A DNA stretch of 64,000 nucleotides, from contig NZ_LNXS01000053.1 in the NCBI RefSeq assembly GCF_001467525.1, forward strand, positions 48,393 through 112,392. Direction: 5' to 3'. This document shows, in pieces, positions 1 to 7,970 of this stretch. The translations under genes and the position numbers were made by a program. This DNA is from Legionella anisa. GTDB lineage: Bacteria; Pseudomonadota; Gammaproteobacteria; Legionellales; Legionellaceae. Under the pieces are notes generated by a model, which made no database searches, had not been told where the DNA came from, and worked only from the letters and a program-made list of their open reading frames with translations. Each line of letters begins with the position of its first letter. Position 1 is the stretch's first letter.

Positions 1-2
1 AA

Positions 3-110
3 TCAGGGAAAATAGTCGCAAAAATTAGCGAGATAAAGTGTGCTGATGATGAGTCGAAAATCATACCTTTAGAAGCAGTCGCACTTGTGTCAGGTAGGGT
101 ATTATCCTAA
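3..110 (+). CDS. C-terminal fragment of an unidentified protein (5' end outside window)
   Basis: An open frame enters from the left edge and ends with TAA at 108-110, giving 35 residues ending in VALVSGRVLS. It runs in the same direction as the small gene that starts two bases after its stop, so the two are probably co-transcribed. The fragment is too short to assign to a family. A transfer or plasmid-maintenance protein is possible from the context but is not shown by the sequence. Confidence 0.5.
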   Translation, partial: SGKIVAKISEIKCADDESKIIPLEAVALVSGRVLS

Positions 111-112
111 AA

Positions 113-394
113 ATGAATATTCGATCTCTTCAAATAAAAGCACATTCTATAGTCTTATGTTTTTCTTTAATTAAACGGAAGTTGGCGTTTCTTTTATTCA
201 TTGTTTTTCTGATAAATAGTAAAGCTATTTTTTCTTACATAAAGAGCTCTTTAACTGTAATCATTAACAAATTGGATGTTCTTATTTTAGATCACCAAAT
301 TTTTTATTATTTGGTGATCTTATCAATCAACATTCTATTAATTATCAAAGCATATTCAAGGTATAAAACTAACAAGATGAGGCATAAAGACTAG
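113..394 (+). CDS. Small predicted membrane protein, hypothetical
   Basis: The 93-residue product is basic at the N-terminus and has two hydrophobic stretches, about residues 23-45 and 63-80, consistent with two inner-membrane helices and a short basic tail. It starts two bases after the stop of the preceding frame, which fits translational coupling. No family is recognised. A perfect 12-base-pair inverted repeat lies inside the coding region (289-320), so the frame may be fortuitous sequence around a transcript-end structure. Confidence is moderate. Confidence 0.45.
   Translation: MNIRSLQIKAHSIVLCFSLIKRKLAFLLFIVFLINSKAIFSYIKSSLTVIINKLDVLILDHQIFYYLVILSINILLIIKAYSRYKTNKMRHKD
289..320. repeat. 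Perfect 12-bp inverted repeat with 8-base loop
   Basis: AGATCACCAAAT at 289-300 is followed, after TTTTTATT, by its exact reverse complement at 309-320. RNA from either strand could form a stable hairpin. There is no long T run after the stem on either strand, so it is not a classical intrinsic terminator. It could still end or stabilise the transcript of the genes to its left. Confidence 0.6.
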
Positions 395-414
395 CAAAAA
401 ACACCTCTTGCAAT

Positions 415-678
415 TCAAAGTAATTCCCAATCTCCAAAGTATCCCTCTTTGGTTTTGATTAAATCCTCATAAACGCACATTTCTAAACCATTCCCTAATT
501 CATCCCACCCCGTTAAATCCATGGCCTCCTTCAATGCGCTCTCAGTAACAAAAAAGATCCTTGGTACTCCATAAGTCCATATAATCACATCAACATCATT
601 AAGGGTTGCGCCTTCAAATCCCCAATCATCCATTTCTTGTTCTGGGGTATTGCGTCCATGATATAATCTTAATTTCAT
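415..678 (-). CDS. Hypothetical protein, 87 aa
   Basis: The product is acidic (87 residues) with no signal peptide or membrane segment, so it is probably cytoplasmic. It has a short aromatic-rich core around IIWTYGVPRIFFVT. The ATG at 676-678 is preceded on the minus strand by AAAGGA at good spacing. The gene lies downstream of the DUF932 gene on the same strand with an 83-base gap and may share its transcript. I do not recognise the family. Confidence 0.65.
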   Translation of the reverse strand: MKLRLYHGRNTPEQEMDDWGFEGATLNDVDVIIWTYGVPRIFFVTESALKEAMDLTGWDELGNGLEMCVYEDLIKTKEGYFGDWELL

Positions 679-761
679 AATTGTCCTTTAAAATTGATTG
701 ATTTGCTTGTCATCCGTAGAATGATGAACAAAGGAATACTCCTTTGCTCATCAATGCCTGC

Positions 762-1565
762 TTATCTTTTTATTTCCATCATTTTTTCAGTAAGAGTCCA
801 TAACGCACGATTTAATTTCACATTTTGATCAATGGCTTTTACTTCTCTGGTTTTGGTTCGAGTGGTGTAACCGTATTTATTTAAACGATGGCCACGGATC
901 CCACCTTTAATTAAGTTTTCTTGCAGGACATTAAACACGGTAAACAAATCATTATCTTTTTGATCTACATAACGCCTTGGTTGCAATAAACTCTTAGGAT
1001 TAACGATAATACCCCCCTCTGTATCAGAGAATTTTAGTGAGTGAGCAGCTTCTGCAAAAATCATTTTTTCATCGTCATTCAAGTGAATGGAAGCCATATC
1101 ATCGGATACATCAAGCATGTTATTTGCTGTCTCAATCACTTTGTAGGTGCCTTCAATGACATTCCCAAGAACATCCCCCTGATGTTTAATTCTAATTTCG
1201 TTATACGCTTGTCCAGCGATCATTCCATTACTGCACACAACCCGAAAAAGACCCGCCATTAAGCGATAAGAAGACAAACCATCATGAGAGTTAATAAGAA
1301 CCAATTCGGGATAAAGCCCCTGATTATTTTGCAGGACATCATGGCGTTGAAAACGGAGCATGTGTTTTGCAAATACTTTCGCTTCTTGGTTCTGGCTTTT
1401 GGTCTGGGTTGCCCAAGTGGGGAAAAAACCTTCTGACATTAATTTATCAATGATTTGCTCGGTTGAAATGGGCGAGTACTTGGTACTCGTTTTATAAGAG
1501 CTGGCTTGTGTGAATATGGATGGCGCTAATTTGAATAATTTATCTTTTGATAATACTGGTAACAT
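762..1565 (-). CDS. DUF932 domain plasmid/phage-type protein
   Basis: This 267-residue protein has the features of DUF932 proteins found on plasmids, ICEs and phages: an N-terminal segment asking for a target (KYSPISTEQIIDKLMSEGF), a central HDGLSSYRLMAGLFRVVCSN block, and a basic C-terminus with GIRGHRLNKYGYTTRTKTR. The molecular function of the family is unknown; phage members are annotated as phage/plasmid-like protein TIGR03299-type. The ATG at 1563-1565 has AGGAGAAC just upstream on the minus strand. The leader is almost identical to that of the divergent gene at 1755, implying a shared mode of expression. Confidence 0.85.
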   Translation of the reverse strand: MLPVLSKDKLFKLAPSIFTQASSYKTSTKYSPISTEQIIDKLMSEGFFPTWATQTKSQNQEAKVFAKHMLRFQRHDVLQNNQGLYPELVLINSHDGLSSYRLMAGLFRVVCSNGMIAGQAYNEIRIKHQGDVLGNVIEGTYKVIETANNMLDVSDDMASIHLNDDEKMIFAEAAHSLKFSDTEGGIIVNPKSLLQPRRYVDQKDNDLFTVFNVLQENLIKGGIRGHRLNKYGYTTRTKTREVKAIDQNVKLNRALWTLTEKMMEIKR

Positions 1566-1754
1566 GTTGTTCTCCTATGTTTTTACTATTGTTCTCAAGG
1601 AACAAATACAGTATCGCAAAAAACCGACCCAAGGTCAAAATTATTTATAAATTTTCTTTATAAACTTTATTTATTACAAATGTTGATATTTTAAGATGCA
1701 CTTGTTATACTGTTCTTGTCTTAGTGACCAATAGTAAAAACATAGGAGAACAGC
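1566..1754. promoter_or_regulatory. Divergent promoter region with mirrored 5' leaders
   Basis: The 189-base gap between the two divergent genes starts and ends with the same leader read outwards. Bases 1563-1591 (minus strand) and 1729-1757 (plus strand) match at all but a few positions, including the AGGAG ribosome site and the start codon. The segment between them is very AT-rich, as expected for two divergent promoters. TTGTTATACTGTTC near 1703-1716 may include a promoter element for the rightward gene. The duplication suggests that both messages are bound by the same factor or were copied together. Confidence 0.6.
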
Positions 1755-2078
1755 ATGACTATTCCAGAAATTATCCAACGCCAATTACTGCACACAAATA
1801 AAGCGATCGTCTGGTCGTGGGGTGTGTCCAAATGGTATAAAGTATCCAATACAATGCTTGCAATACGAGTTCATGCACACCGCCTCAATGGGTTTGTATG
1901 CATCACATTGGATGAGGCACATGATTTGTATAACATTACTTTTTATTCAAATAAAACAGTTCCAGAGATGCTTAAGCATCCTGTTTCTGCATATGAGGCG
2001 ATAGAAGGGGTTTATTGCGATCAACTCGTTGAGTTCATTGATAATATAATCGAAAGAATACCAAACTATAAATATTAA
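1755..2078 (+). CDS. Hypothetical plasmid-type protein, 107 aa
   Basis: The ATG at 1755 is preceded by AGGAG with normal spacing, in a leader shared with the divergent DUF932 gene. The 107-residue product is soluble and rich in aromatic residues (IVWSWGVSKWYKV), with a conserved-looking core GFVCITLDEAHDLYNITFYS. The word DEAH here is coincidental: there is no P-loop and the protein is too short to be a helicase. No family is recognised. Its link to DUF932 suggests an accessory plasmid role. Confidence 0.65.
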   Translation: MTIPEIIQRQLLHTNKAIVWSWGVSKWYKVSNTMLAIRVHAHRLNGFVCITLDEAHDLYNITFYSNKTVPEMLKHPVSAYEAIEGVYCDQLVEFIDNIIERIPNYKY

Positions 2079-2130
2079 ACCTTATCCAGCCTCCAATCGC
2101 TGGGGGCTAGAAATCATTTGAGGTGATTTA

Positions 2131-2949
2131 ATGAAAAAATTATCATTTGCCGTTAAGGCAAACATGAATAAACCCCCTAGAGTTCATGTGCAATCAGCAG
2201 ATAAAAAAACAACCTATGGTTCATTTCAAGCCAATAACTGTGATGAATTTGATGCCTGGAATAAATTAAGCCCAGAAGAAACCATTGAATTAAAGCATTA
2301 TATGAACAATATGTCGGCTATTGAGCATTACTTTTCTACAAAGGCTCTGTCCGAACAAAAAGATTTTAGAATCAAATTACCCAACAGTTTTATAGGTACT
2401 ATAGATGAAATAAGCAAGCTATGCTCTGAGGAAGACATCAACTTAAATGTTTATGATGCCATGATTAGTGCAGCCATTGGGCAGCTTAAAATCAAGACAG
2501 CAAGCCTTCCTGATGACAAAAAGCAGCAAGCCCTGATGCTCCTTAATCAACTCGGACTATCTGAAAATGTAAAATCGGATGTTTCCTTAAAAATACAAGC
2601 GGTATTCTCTGAATTATTGTCCATTCATAATAAATCAGAAAAACTGCACCAAAAATCCATAGTCCTTTTTAATAAAGATAAAAGTATTTCTCCGAAAACC
2701 ATTGAAGAAATCGCAAAAGGTGATTTATCAACCTCCAAATGGTTAGTATCTTGTGCCATAGAGATTTTACTGGAAGAAAAACCAGATATTGTGCAAAAAA
2801 TATTATCTGATAACGATATCTTGTTTTTGTGGGCGACTCCTTCACTAAAAAATAATAGGCCAATCAAGGAATTACTCGATAAATTAGGGTCTTTGAATAA
2901 CTCCGAAATGTTAAGCAGCAAACTAAATTCCATGACAGACTTTAGTTAA
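2131..2949 (+). CDS. Hypothetical protein, 272 aa
   Basis: The start is supported by GAGGTGA seven bases before the ATG. The 272-residue product is soluble, lysine-rich and predicted mostly helical, without signal peptide, membrane segment, P-loop or recognisable catalytic motif. It lies 52 bases after the previous gene and 38 bases before a toxin-antitoxin pair, all on the plus strand. I cannot name a family, and function remains unassigned. Confidence 0.65.
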   Translation: MKKLSFAVKANMNKPPRVHVQSADKKTTYGSFQANNCDEFDAWNKLSPEETIELKHYMNNMSAIEHYFSTKALSEQKDFRIKLPNSFIGTIDEISKLCSEEDINLNVYDAMISAAIGQLKIKTASLPDDKKQQALMLLNQLGLSENVKSDVSLKIQAVFSELLSIHNKSEKLHQKSIVLFNKDKSISPKTIEEIAKGDLSTSKWLVSCAIEILLEEKPDIVQKILSDNDILFLWATPSLKNNRPIKELLDKLGSLNNSEMLSSKLNSMTDFS

Positions 2950-2987
2950 AGACTTTCCAAAATATCACATTTATGCTATAAATTACT

Positions 2988-3341
2988 ATGAGAATAAAAT
3001 TTTACCAAAAACAATCAGGCAAAAACCCTGTGGCGGAATTCCTAAATGATTTGCCATCCGATGAAATCGCGCGACTTGCCGGTTGTTTAAAGAATGTTGA
3101 AGAGCTTGGTTTTGATAGCCCAAGGGTACAATTCAGGCAAATAAAAGGCTCGCTTTGGGAAATTAAGATTAAAACATCACGCAGTGGTTATCGTTTTTTT
3201 TATGTGTGTATTCAAAAGGAAATCATTGTTCTTTTACATGCTTACAAAAAGCAGTCACAAAAAGCGCCAAAGCAAGAAATTGAACTGGCTGAAAAACGAA
3301 TGATGGAGGTATACGACCATGAAAGCACTTACCTTAAATGA
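2988..3341 (+). CDS. higB: RelE/HigB-superfamily toxin (Gp49-like), mRNA interferase candidate
   Basis: The 117-residue product begins MRIKFYQKQSGKNPVAEFL and has the pattern of phage Gp49/HigB-like toxins: a helix with FLNDLPSDEIARL, then LWEIKIKTSRSGYRFFYVC, and a helical C-terminus rich in lysine and glutamate. Such toxins cleave mRNA in the ribosome A site. It overlaps the downstream XRE antitoxin gene by 23 bases, the toxin-first order usual for HigBA. No clear ribosome site precedes the ATG; a TATAAA box at 2977-2982 could place transcription start at the ATG itself. The symbol is by family likeness only. Confidence 0.85.
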   Translation: MRIKFYQKQSGKNPVAEFLNDLPSDEIARLAGCLKNVEELGFDSPRVQFRQIKGSLWEIKIKTSRSGYRFFYVCIQKEIIVLLHAYKKQSQKAPKQEIELAEKRMMEVYDHESTYLK

Positions 3342-3609
3342 GTTTATTGACGACAAAATCAATAAGGACGAAGAATTTGCCAAGCACTATGAGCGTGAGC
3401 AAATCATTAATAACATTGCCGTCATGATTGTGAATGCCCGTAAAAAGCGGCATATGACTCAATCCGAGTTGGCCAATAAAATTGGAACCAAGCAATCGGT
3501 TATTTCTCGTCTTGAAAGCGGCAATAGCTCCTTTATTCCCTCATTAGAAACGTTGGTAAAGGTCGCTGATGCGCTCAACATGCACTTAAAATTGCAATTA
3601 CAAGCCTAA
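3319..3609 (+). CDS. higA: XRE-family HTH antitoxin (HigA-like)
   Basis: The 96-residue product has a helix-turn-helix of the Cro/XRE type at about residues 37-90: ARKKRHMTQSELANKIGT, then KQSVISRLESGNSSFIPSLETLVKVADAL. Proteins of this kind bind and neutralise HigB-type toxins and repress their own promoter. The ATG at 3319 has ATGGAGG upstream inside the toxin gene, and the 23-base overlap implies translational coupling. The helicase-nuclease gene starts 48 bases later and could share this transcript, placing it under the same autoregulation. Confidence 0.88.
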   Translation: MKALTLNEFIDDKINKDEEFAKHYEREQIINNIAVMIVNARKKRHMTQSELANKIGTKQSVISRLESGNSSFIPSLETLVKVADALNMHLKLQLQA

Positions 3610-3657
3610 TAAACATTTGGCCAACATCAAATAACAGTACTTTTTAAAGGATATAAA

Positions 3658-6156
3658 ATGGCATTAGATTTTTCCAAACTGAGTACAGGACAAACTGTTG
3701 ATACAGTCTTAAAGCCAAGAGAAATTTTTAGCGCCTTACCAAATAAAAAACCAAACAAATTCCATTACCCCCGCGATGTGCAATCTCAAGTATGGAGCAA
3801 ATGGTTTGACCGCAAAGAAGAACGCAACCTGGTTATAAAAATGAATACTGGTGGCGGTAAAACAGTGGTTGGCCTTTTAATTTTAAAAAGTTGCTTGAAT
3901 GAGAAGAAAGGGCCTGTAGTTTATATAGTTCCAGATAATTTTTTAGTAGAACAAGTGTTATCCGAAGCCAAAGATCTTGGATTAAATGCCGTTGATAACC
4001 CTGAAAATGAGAGTTTTTTAAAAGGAAAAGCAATTCTAGTAACTAATATATATAAATTAATTAACGGGAAATCAGTATTTGGTGTTGGCGATGAGGGAGC
4101 AAAAATACCCATTAAGACACTCCTTATTGATGATGCTCATGCGTGCGTAAACACAGTCGAAGAACAATTCACTTTGAACGTGTCATCATCTAACCCAGCA
4201 TATAAAAAATTATTTAGTCTTTTTGAAGAAGCAATGAAAAGGCAGTCGGAAGCAAAATATTTGGAGATTGAAGCGGGAGACCCCTTTGCTTACATTCTGA
4301 TCCCATATTGGAACTGGCAAGAAAATCTAAGTAAGGTAATGCAGGTTTTAATTGAAAACAAAAATCATGAAGACATAAAATTTAAATGGCCATTAATAAA
4401 AGAAAATTTAGAGCGATGCAGTTGCGTTATTAGTAAGCATTCCATTGAAATTACTAGTAATTGTATTCCAATTGATGTGATTCCTTCTATTAGTAATGCA
4501 TCAAGAAAAATATTTATGACCGCGACATTATCAGACGATAGCGTCTTAACGACCCATTTTGGTGTTAGCTCTCAATATCTTAATAACCCTATCACTCCAG
4601 ATTCAGCGGGAGATGTAGGTGATCGATTAATCCTATTACCACAAGCTCTCAACACAAATATGTTTGATAGTGATGTTAAAGAATTATGTTTGAAATTATC
4701 CAAAGAATATAACGTGGTAGTTATTGTCCCATCTAACAAACGATTGGAGTTTTGGGAGGATGCAGCTGATCTCATTTTAAAAAAAGACACTATCCTTCAA
4801 GGAGTTGAACAACTTAAAACAACTCATATTGGCTTAACAATTTTAGTTAACAAATATGATGGGATTGATTTGCCCGAAAATGCTTGTCGATTGTTAGTTA
4901 TAGATGGATTACCAGCCGCTCGAAATAATATTGATAAAATTCGCCAGAGCGAGCTTGCGGGTAGTTCGAACAAAGTAAATCAAATCGTTCATAAAGTAGA
5001 ACAGGGGATGGGGAGAGGTGTTAGATCTAATGATGATTATTGCGTCATTTTTCTTATGGGAAAAGATCTTACTTCTCAGCTTTATACGGGCGAAACTTTA
5101 GAACTATTTTCACCGGCGACAAAGGCTCAACTAGAATTGTCAGAAAGGGTAGCAGATCAAATAAAAGATAAAGGAGTTGAGGAAATTAGATCCGTAATAA
5201 ACTACTGTCTAAAAAGAGACCCGCAATGGGTTGAGTTAAGTAGAGGTATTATGGCTAACCTAAATTACTCCAATAAAAATACATCTGACTCAATAAAAAT
5301 CGCTTTAAGAGAAGCTTACGATTTAGATCGCTCAGGGAAACCACAAGAAGCAGCAAACAGAATTTTACATGAAATCAATAACTCAACCGATGATCTTTTA
5401 TTAAAAGGCGTATTAAAACAATACATGTCGGAGTATATAAACAAGTACGATAAGGTGGAATCGCAAAAAACCCAACTATCCGCTATTTCTGATAATTTGA
5501 GAGTTCTTAAACCAATCGAAGGCATCAGTTATAAACCATTAAAAACCCATACAGGATCACAAGCAATACGATGTTCTACCTATTTAAAAGACAAATTTAA
5601 AGATGGAAACAAACTTATTATCTATACAGAGGGAGTATTTTCAAAACTTATATTTAGTGAAGGTACTGCAAATATATTTGAGGATGCTTTTAACGAGTTA
5701 GCATACCTTCTTGGCTTTATAGGCCAACGCCCCGAAAATGATTATGGAAAAGGACCAGATAATCTCTGGCTGTTGGATGATTTAAAATTTTTAGTTATTG
5801 AATGTAAAAATGGTGCAACCACCGATTTTATTTGCAAACACGATTGTAATCAGCTGAATGGTTCTGAAATTTGGTTTAATAATAATTATGGCAATGGTGC
5901 TAAATGTGTACCTATTATGATTCATTTATCTACTTGTTTTGAGTATGCGTGTCCTCCAAGTAACAATATAAAAATAATAAATAAGAGCTTATTAGAAAAG
6001 CTAGTTAATAACGCCCGTAAATTTATACGATCTATAGCCACTGAAAATAAGTTTGAAGACAGTCAAGCTGTCAAACAACATCTGGCACAATACAAGTTAG
6101 AGGCTAATGATATTATCGCCAACTATACAACTGCTTTTAAAACAAAAAAAACCTGA
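3658..6156 (+). CDS. Superfamily 2 helicase with DinG/XPD-like C-terminal motor half and PD-(D/E)XK-like nuclease domain
   Basis: The 832-residue protein has a Walker A motif MNTGGGKTV (residues 62-70), a DDAH box (158-161), a motif III-like MTATL near 288, and QGMGRGVRSNDDYCVIFL starting at 449, which resembles motif VI of DinG/XPD helicases. Residues 699-717 read GPD, then ECK (D701, E715, K717), the signature of a PD-(D/E)XK nuclease. Helicase plus nuclease in one chain is typical of DNA defence or restriction-like enzymes. AAAGGATATAAA precedes the ATG. It follows a HigBA-type pair by 48 bases. The role in phage or plasmid defence is inferred from architecture. Confidence 0.82.
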   Translation: MALDFSKLSTGQTVDTVLKPREIFSALPNKKPNKFHYPRDVQSQVWSKWFDRKEERNLVIKMNTGGGKTVVGLLILKSCLNEKKGPVVYIVPDNFLVEQVLSEAKDLGLNAVDNPENESFLKGKAILVTNIYKLINGKSVFGVGDEGAKIPIKTLLIDDAHACVNTVEEQFTLNVSSSNPAYKKLFSLFEEAMKRQSEAKYLEIEAGDPFAYILIPYWNWQENLSKVMQVLIENKNHEDIKFKWPLIKENLERCSCVISKHSIEITSNCIPIDVIPSISNASRKIFMTATLSDDSVLTTHFGVSSQYLNNPITPDSAGDVGDRLILLPQALNTNMFDSDVKELCLKLSKEYNVVVIVPSNKRLEFWEDAADLILKKDTILQGVEQLKTTHIGLTILVNKYDGIDLPENACRLLVIDGLPAARNNIDKIRQSELAGSSNKVNQIVHKVEQGMGRGVRSNDDYCVIFLMGKDLTSQLYTGETLELFSPATKAQLELSERVADQIKDKGVEEIRSVINYCLKRDPQWVELSRGIMANLNYSNKNTSDSIKIALREAYDLDRSGKPQEAANRILHEINNSTDDLLLKGVLKQYMSEYINKYDKVESQKTQLSAISDNLRVLKPIEGISYKPLKTHTGSQAIRCSTYLKDKFKDGNKLIIYTEGVFSKLIFSEGTANIFEDAFNELAYLLGFIGQRPENDYGKGPDNLWLLDDLKFLVIECKNGATTDFICKHDCNQLNGSEIWFNNNYGNGAKCVPIMIHLSTCFEYACPPSNNIKIINKSLLEKLVNNARKFIRSIATENKFEDSQAVKQHLAQYKLEANDIIANYTTAFKTKKT

Positions 6157-6335
6157 GCACTACATACTAGGTAAAAAGATAAAAATCAGCATTTCGATAG
6201 AATACTTGTTGGGATTATTTTACTAACCTTTGAATTGGTTGAACAAGTATCGGCTTATCTCAAAATAAAGATCATCTCGATTAATTCGTATTCCATAGAG
6301 ATCGGTATTGCGACAGAGAGTAACACCTTTAGAAC

Positions 6336-6617
6336 TCACCCAAACAAATCACTATGTGATCCTGTTCGTGATAATCGCAGCAATTGTATGCGATCATCTT
6401 TAATGGTCTTATAAATTAATAACCAATCGGGGGTAATGTGACATTCACGATAACCATCCCAATTTACGGAAAGACTGTGATCCTTATGCTTTGGATCCAG
6501 GGGTTCTTCCTTTTGCAATTGCTCTACAATAGAGTCTAAGAGCGTCCTTCTTTTCCCTTGCTTCGTAATCTTTTTCAAATCACGCTTAAACTGTGTCGCC
6601 AACTCTAATTCAAGCAT
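6336..6617 (-). CDS. yafQ: YafQ-family mRNA interferase toxin
   Basis: The 93-residue product matches the YafQ branch of the RelE superfamily: FKRDLKKITKQGK near the N-terminus, then LDPKHKDHSLSVNWDGYREC, HITPDWLLIYK, and a C-terminal LLRLSRTGSHSDLF with the histidine and aspartate pattern of the active site. YafQ cleaves mRNA on the ribosome. Its start overlaps the end of the upstream antitoxin gene by eight bases, giving the antitoxin-first order of dinJ-yafQ. Confidence 0.92.
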   Translation of the reverse strand: MLELELATQFKRDLKKITKQGKRRTLLDSIVEQLQKEEPLDPKHKDHSLSVNWDGYRECHITPDWLLIYKTIKDDRIQLLRLSRTGSHSDLFG

Positions 6618-6870
6618 TATCTACAGAATCCCATACATCCTTCATTGTTTTAAATCGCTCGCCTTTTCCTGATTCCAGCTCTGCCATGGCCTCTCTTGTC
6701 TCTTTGTTCGGTATTTTTACCTCAAAAGGCAGGCCATTTTGGAGACAGACCTGGCTATAGAACAGTCGAATCGCCTCGGCTGTAGATAAGCCTACCTTAT
6801 GCAAAATCGCTTCTGCCTGCATTTTAAGAGCAGGCTCAATACGAGCATTAATTGTTGCCGCCTTATTCAT
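6610..6870 (-). CDS. dinJ: RelB/DinJ-family antitoxin
   Basis: The product begins MNKAATINARIEPALKMQAE, a ribbon-helix-helix N-terminus typical of DinJ/RelB antitoxins, followed by GLSTAEAIRLFYSQVCLQNG and a charged C-terminal toxin-wrapping segment. I chose the ATG at 6868-6870, which has GGGAG about ten bases upstream; a TTG 15 bases earlier would place that ribosome site inside the gene. The protein neutralises the YafQ-type toxin and normally represses its operon. It diverges from the resolvase gene. Confidence 0.88.
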   Translation of the reverse strand: MNKAATINARIEPALKMQAEAILHKVGLSTAEAIRLFYSQVCLQNGLPFEVKIPNKETREAMAELESGKGERFKTMKDVWDSVDNA

Positions 6871-6948
6871 CTTAGTAACTCCCAAAATACTGATATTTTA
6901 ATTGTATAACAAATGCATTACATTTTCAATTTTTCTATTTTATATGGG

Positions 6949-7074
6949 CTATCAATAAAGTACACCCTTGTGATAAATTTTGCCTTGCCTTTAAATCCCT
7001 TGTTTTTCATATCAATAGAATCTGATTTTTATTTATGATAATGTACTATCACTAATTTTAAATATTATTGATAG
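6949..7074. promoter_or_regulatory. Candidate resolvase res site: three TATCA...TGATA dyads
   Basis: Six TATCA or TGATA half-sites occur in facing pairs just upstream of the resolvase: 6950-6954 with 6971-6975, 7010-7014 with 7036-7040, and 7047-7051 with 7069-7073. The pairs span 26, 31 and 27 bases and are separated by 34 and 6 bases. Tn3-family res sites have the same plan: three dyads, the middle one longest, the crossover site furthest from the gene. The outer 10-mers CTATCAATAA (6949-6958) and TTATTGATAG (7065-7074) are exact inverted repeats. The same sequence could act as the resolvase operator. Confidence 0.55.
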
Positions 7075-7082
7075 GAAAATTC

Positions 7083-7967
7083 ATGGCGCTTGTTGGTTAT
7101 GCCCGCGTATCTACAATTGACCAAAATTTGGACATTCAACTTGATGCTTTAAAATGCGCTGGATGTAAAAAGATCTTTTCCGAGAAAAAAAGTGGTACTT
7201 CAAAAAAAAACCGAACCGCACTGGATGAATGCATGGAGTATATTCGTGAAGGCGATACCTTGGTAGTTACACGAATTGACCGCTTAACCCGCAGTATTCT
7301 GGATTTACAGACTTTACTGCATTATTTAAAAGAGAAAGAGATCCACCTAAAAGCATTGGAGCAACCTGTGGATACCTCTAATGCCTCAGGTAAATTCTTT
7401 TTGGATATGCTGGGTGTCTTTGCTGAGTTTGAAACCAACCTTCGCCGTGAGCGGCAACTGGAAGGTATTGAGCGCGCAAAACGCGAAGGCAAATACAAAG
7501 GGAGAAAACCCACAGCACGCTCAAAAACTAATGAGGTCATGGAGTTAATCAATCAGGGATACACACGCACCGCTATTGCTAAAAAACTTAATATGGGTAT
7601 TGCCAGTGTTTATCGTATTCTTAAAACCCAACGACAGGATAATCCAGAAAAATCAATTCCAGGCAGCCAGGGAACTCAAAAAATTGCCGTGGTTGAAGTT
7701 TGGCTGCGCGTAGAAAACAACAATAAGTTTGTGCGTGGAAAAAATGAATCCAGGCGGCAAATCGAGCAATACTGCTTTTCAGCCTTTGATATGGTGAAAA
7801 AAGACAAGGATGGATGGGAATACAGTCTTAAAATTCCCTATACCAGTGATAAGGATCTGGATGAAACTATCTATGACTTAATGCATGAAGCCGAATCGAT
7901 TGCCGGCTGTCGCAATGGATTTACAGAAATGAGTATCACGGAACCTGCAACCGGTAAATCTTGGTGA
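7083..7967 (+). CDS. Serine recombinase (Tn3-type resolvase/invertase) with C-terminal extension
   Basis: Residues 1-190 are a standard small serine recombinase: GYARVSTIDQNLDIQLDAL with the catalytic serine at residue 10, TRIDRLTRSILDL, GVFAEFETNLRRER, KYKGRKPTA and a C-terminal helix-turn-helix (AIAKKLNMGIASVYRIL). About 100 further residues follow that are not part of ordinary resolvases; they start near SIPGSQGTQKIAVVEVWLRV and contain WEYSLKIPY and IAGCRNGFTEM. The ATG at 7083 has AGGAAAA upstream; an upstream TTG is less likely. A res-like site lies immediately before it. It probably resolves multimers or cointegrates. Confidence 0.9.
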   Translation: MALVGYARVSTIDQNLDIQLDALKCAGCKKIFSEKKSGTSKKNRTALDECMEYIREGDTLVVTRIDRLTRSILDLQTLLHYLKEKEIHLKALEQPVDTSNASGKFFLDMLGVFAEFETNLRRERQLEGIERAKREGKYKGRKPTARSKTNEVMELINQGYTRTAIAKKLNMGIASVYRILKTQRQDNPEKSIPGSQGTQKIAVVEVWLRVENNNKFVRGKNESRRQIEQYCFSAFDMVKKDKDGWEYSLKIPYTSDKDLDETIYDLMHEAESIAGCRNGFTEMSITEPATGKSW

Positions 7968-7970
7968 TGA

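Noticed and set aside
1755..2078. DEAH motif in the 107-residue protein as sign of a helicase
   Set aside because: The protein is too short and has no Walker A motif; the four letters are a chance match.
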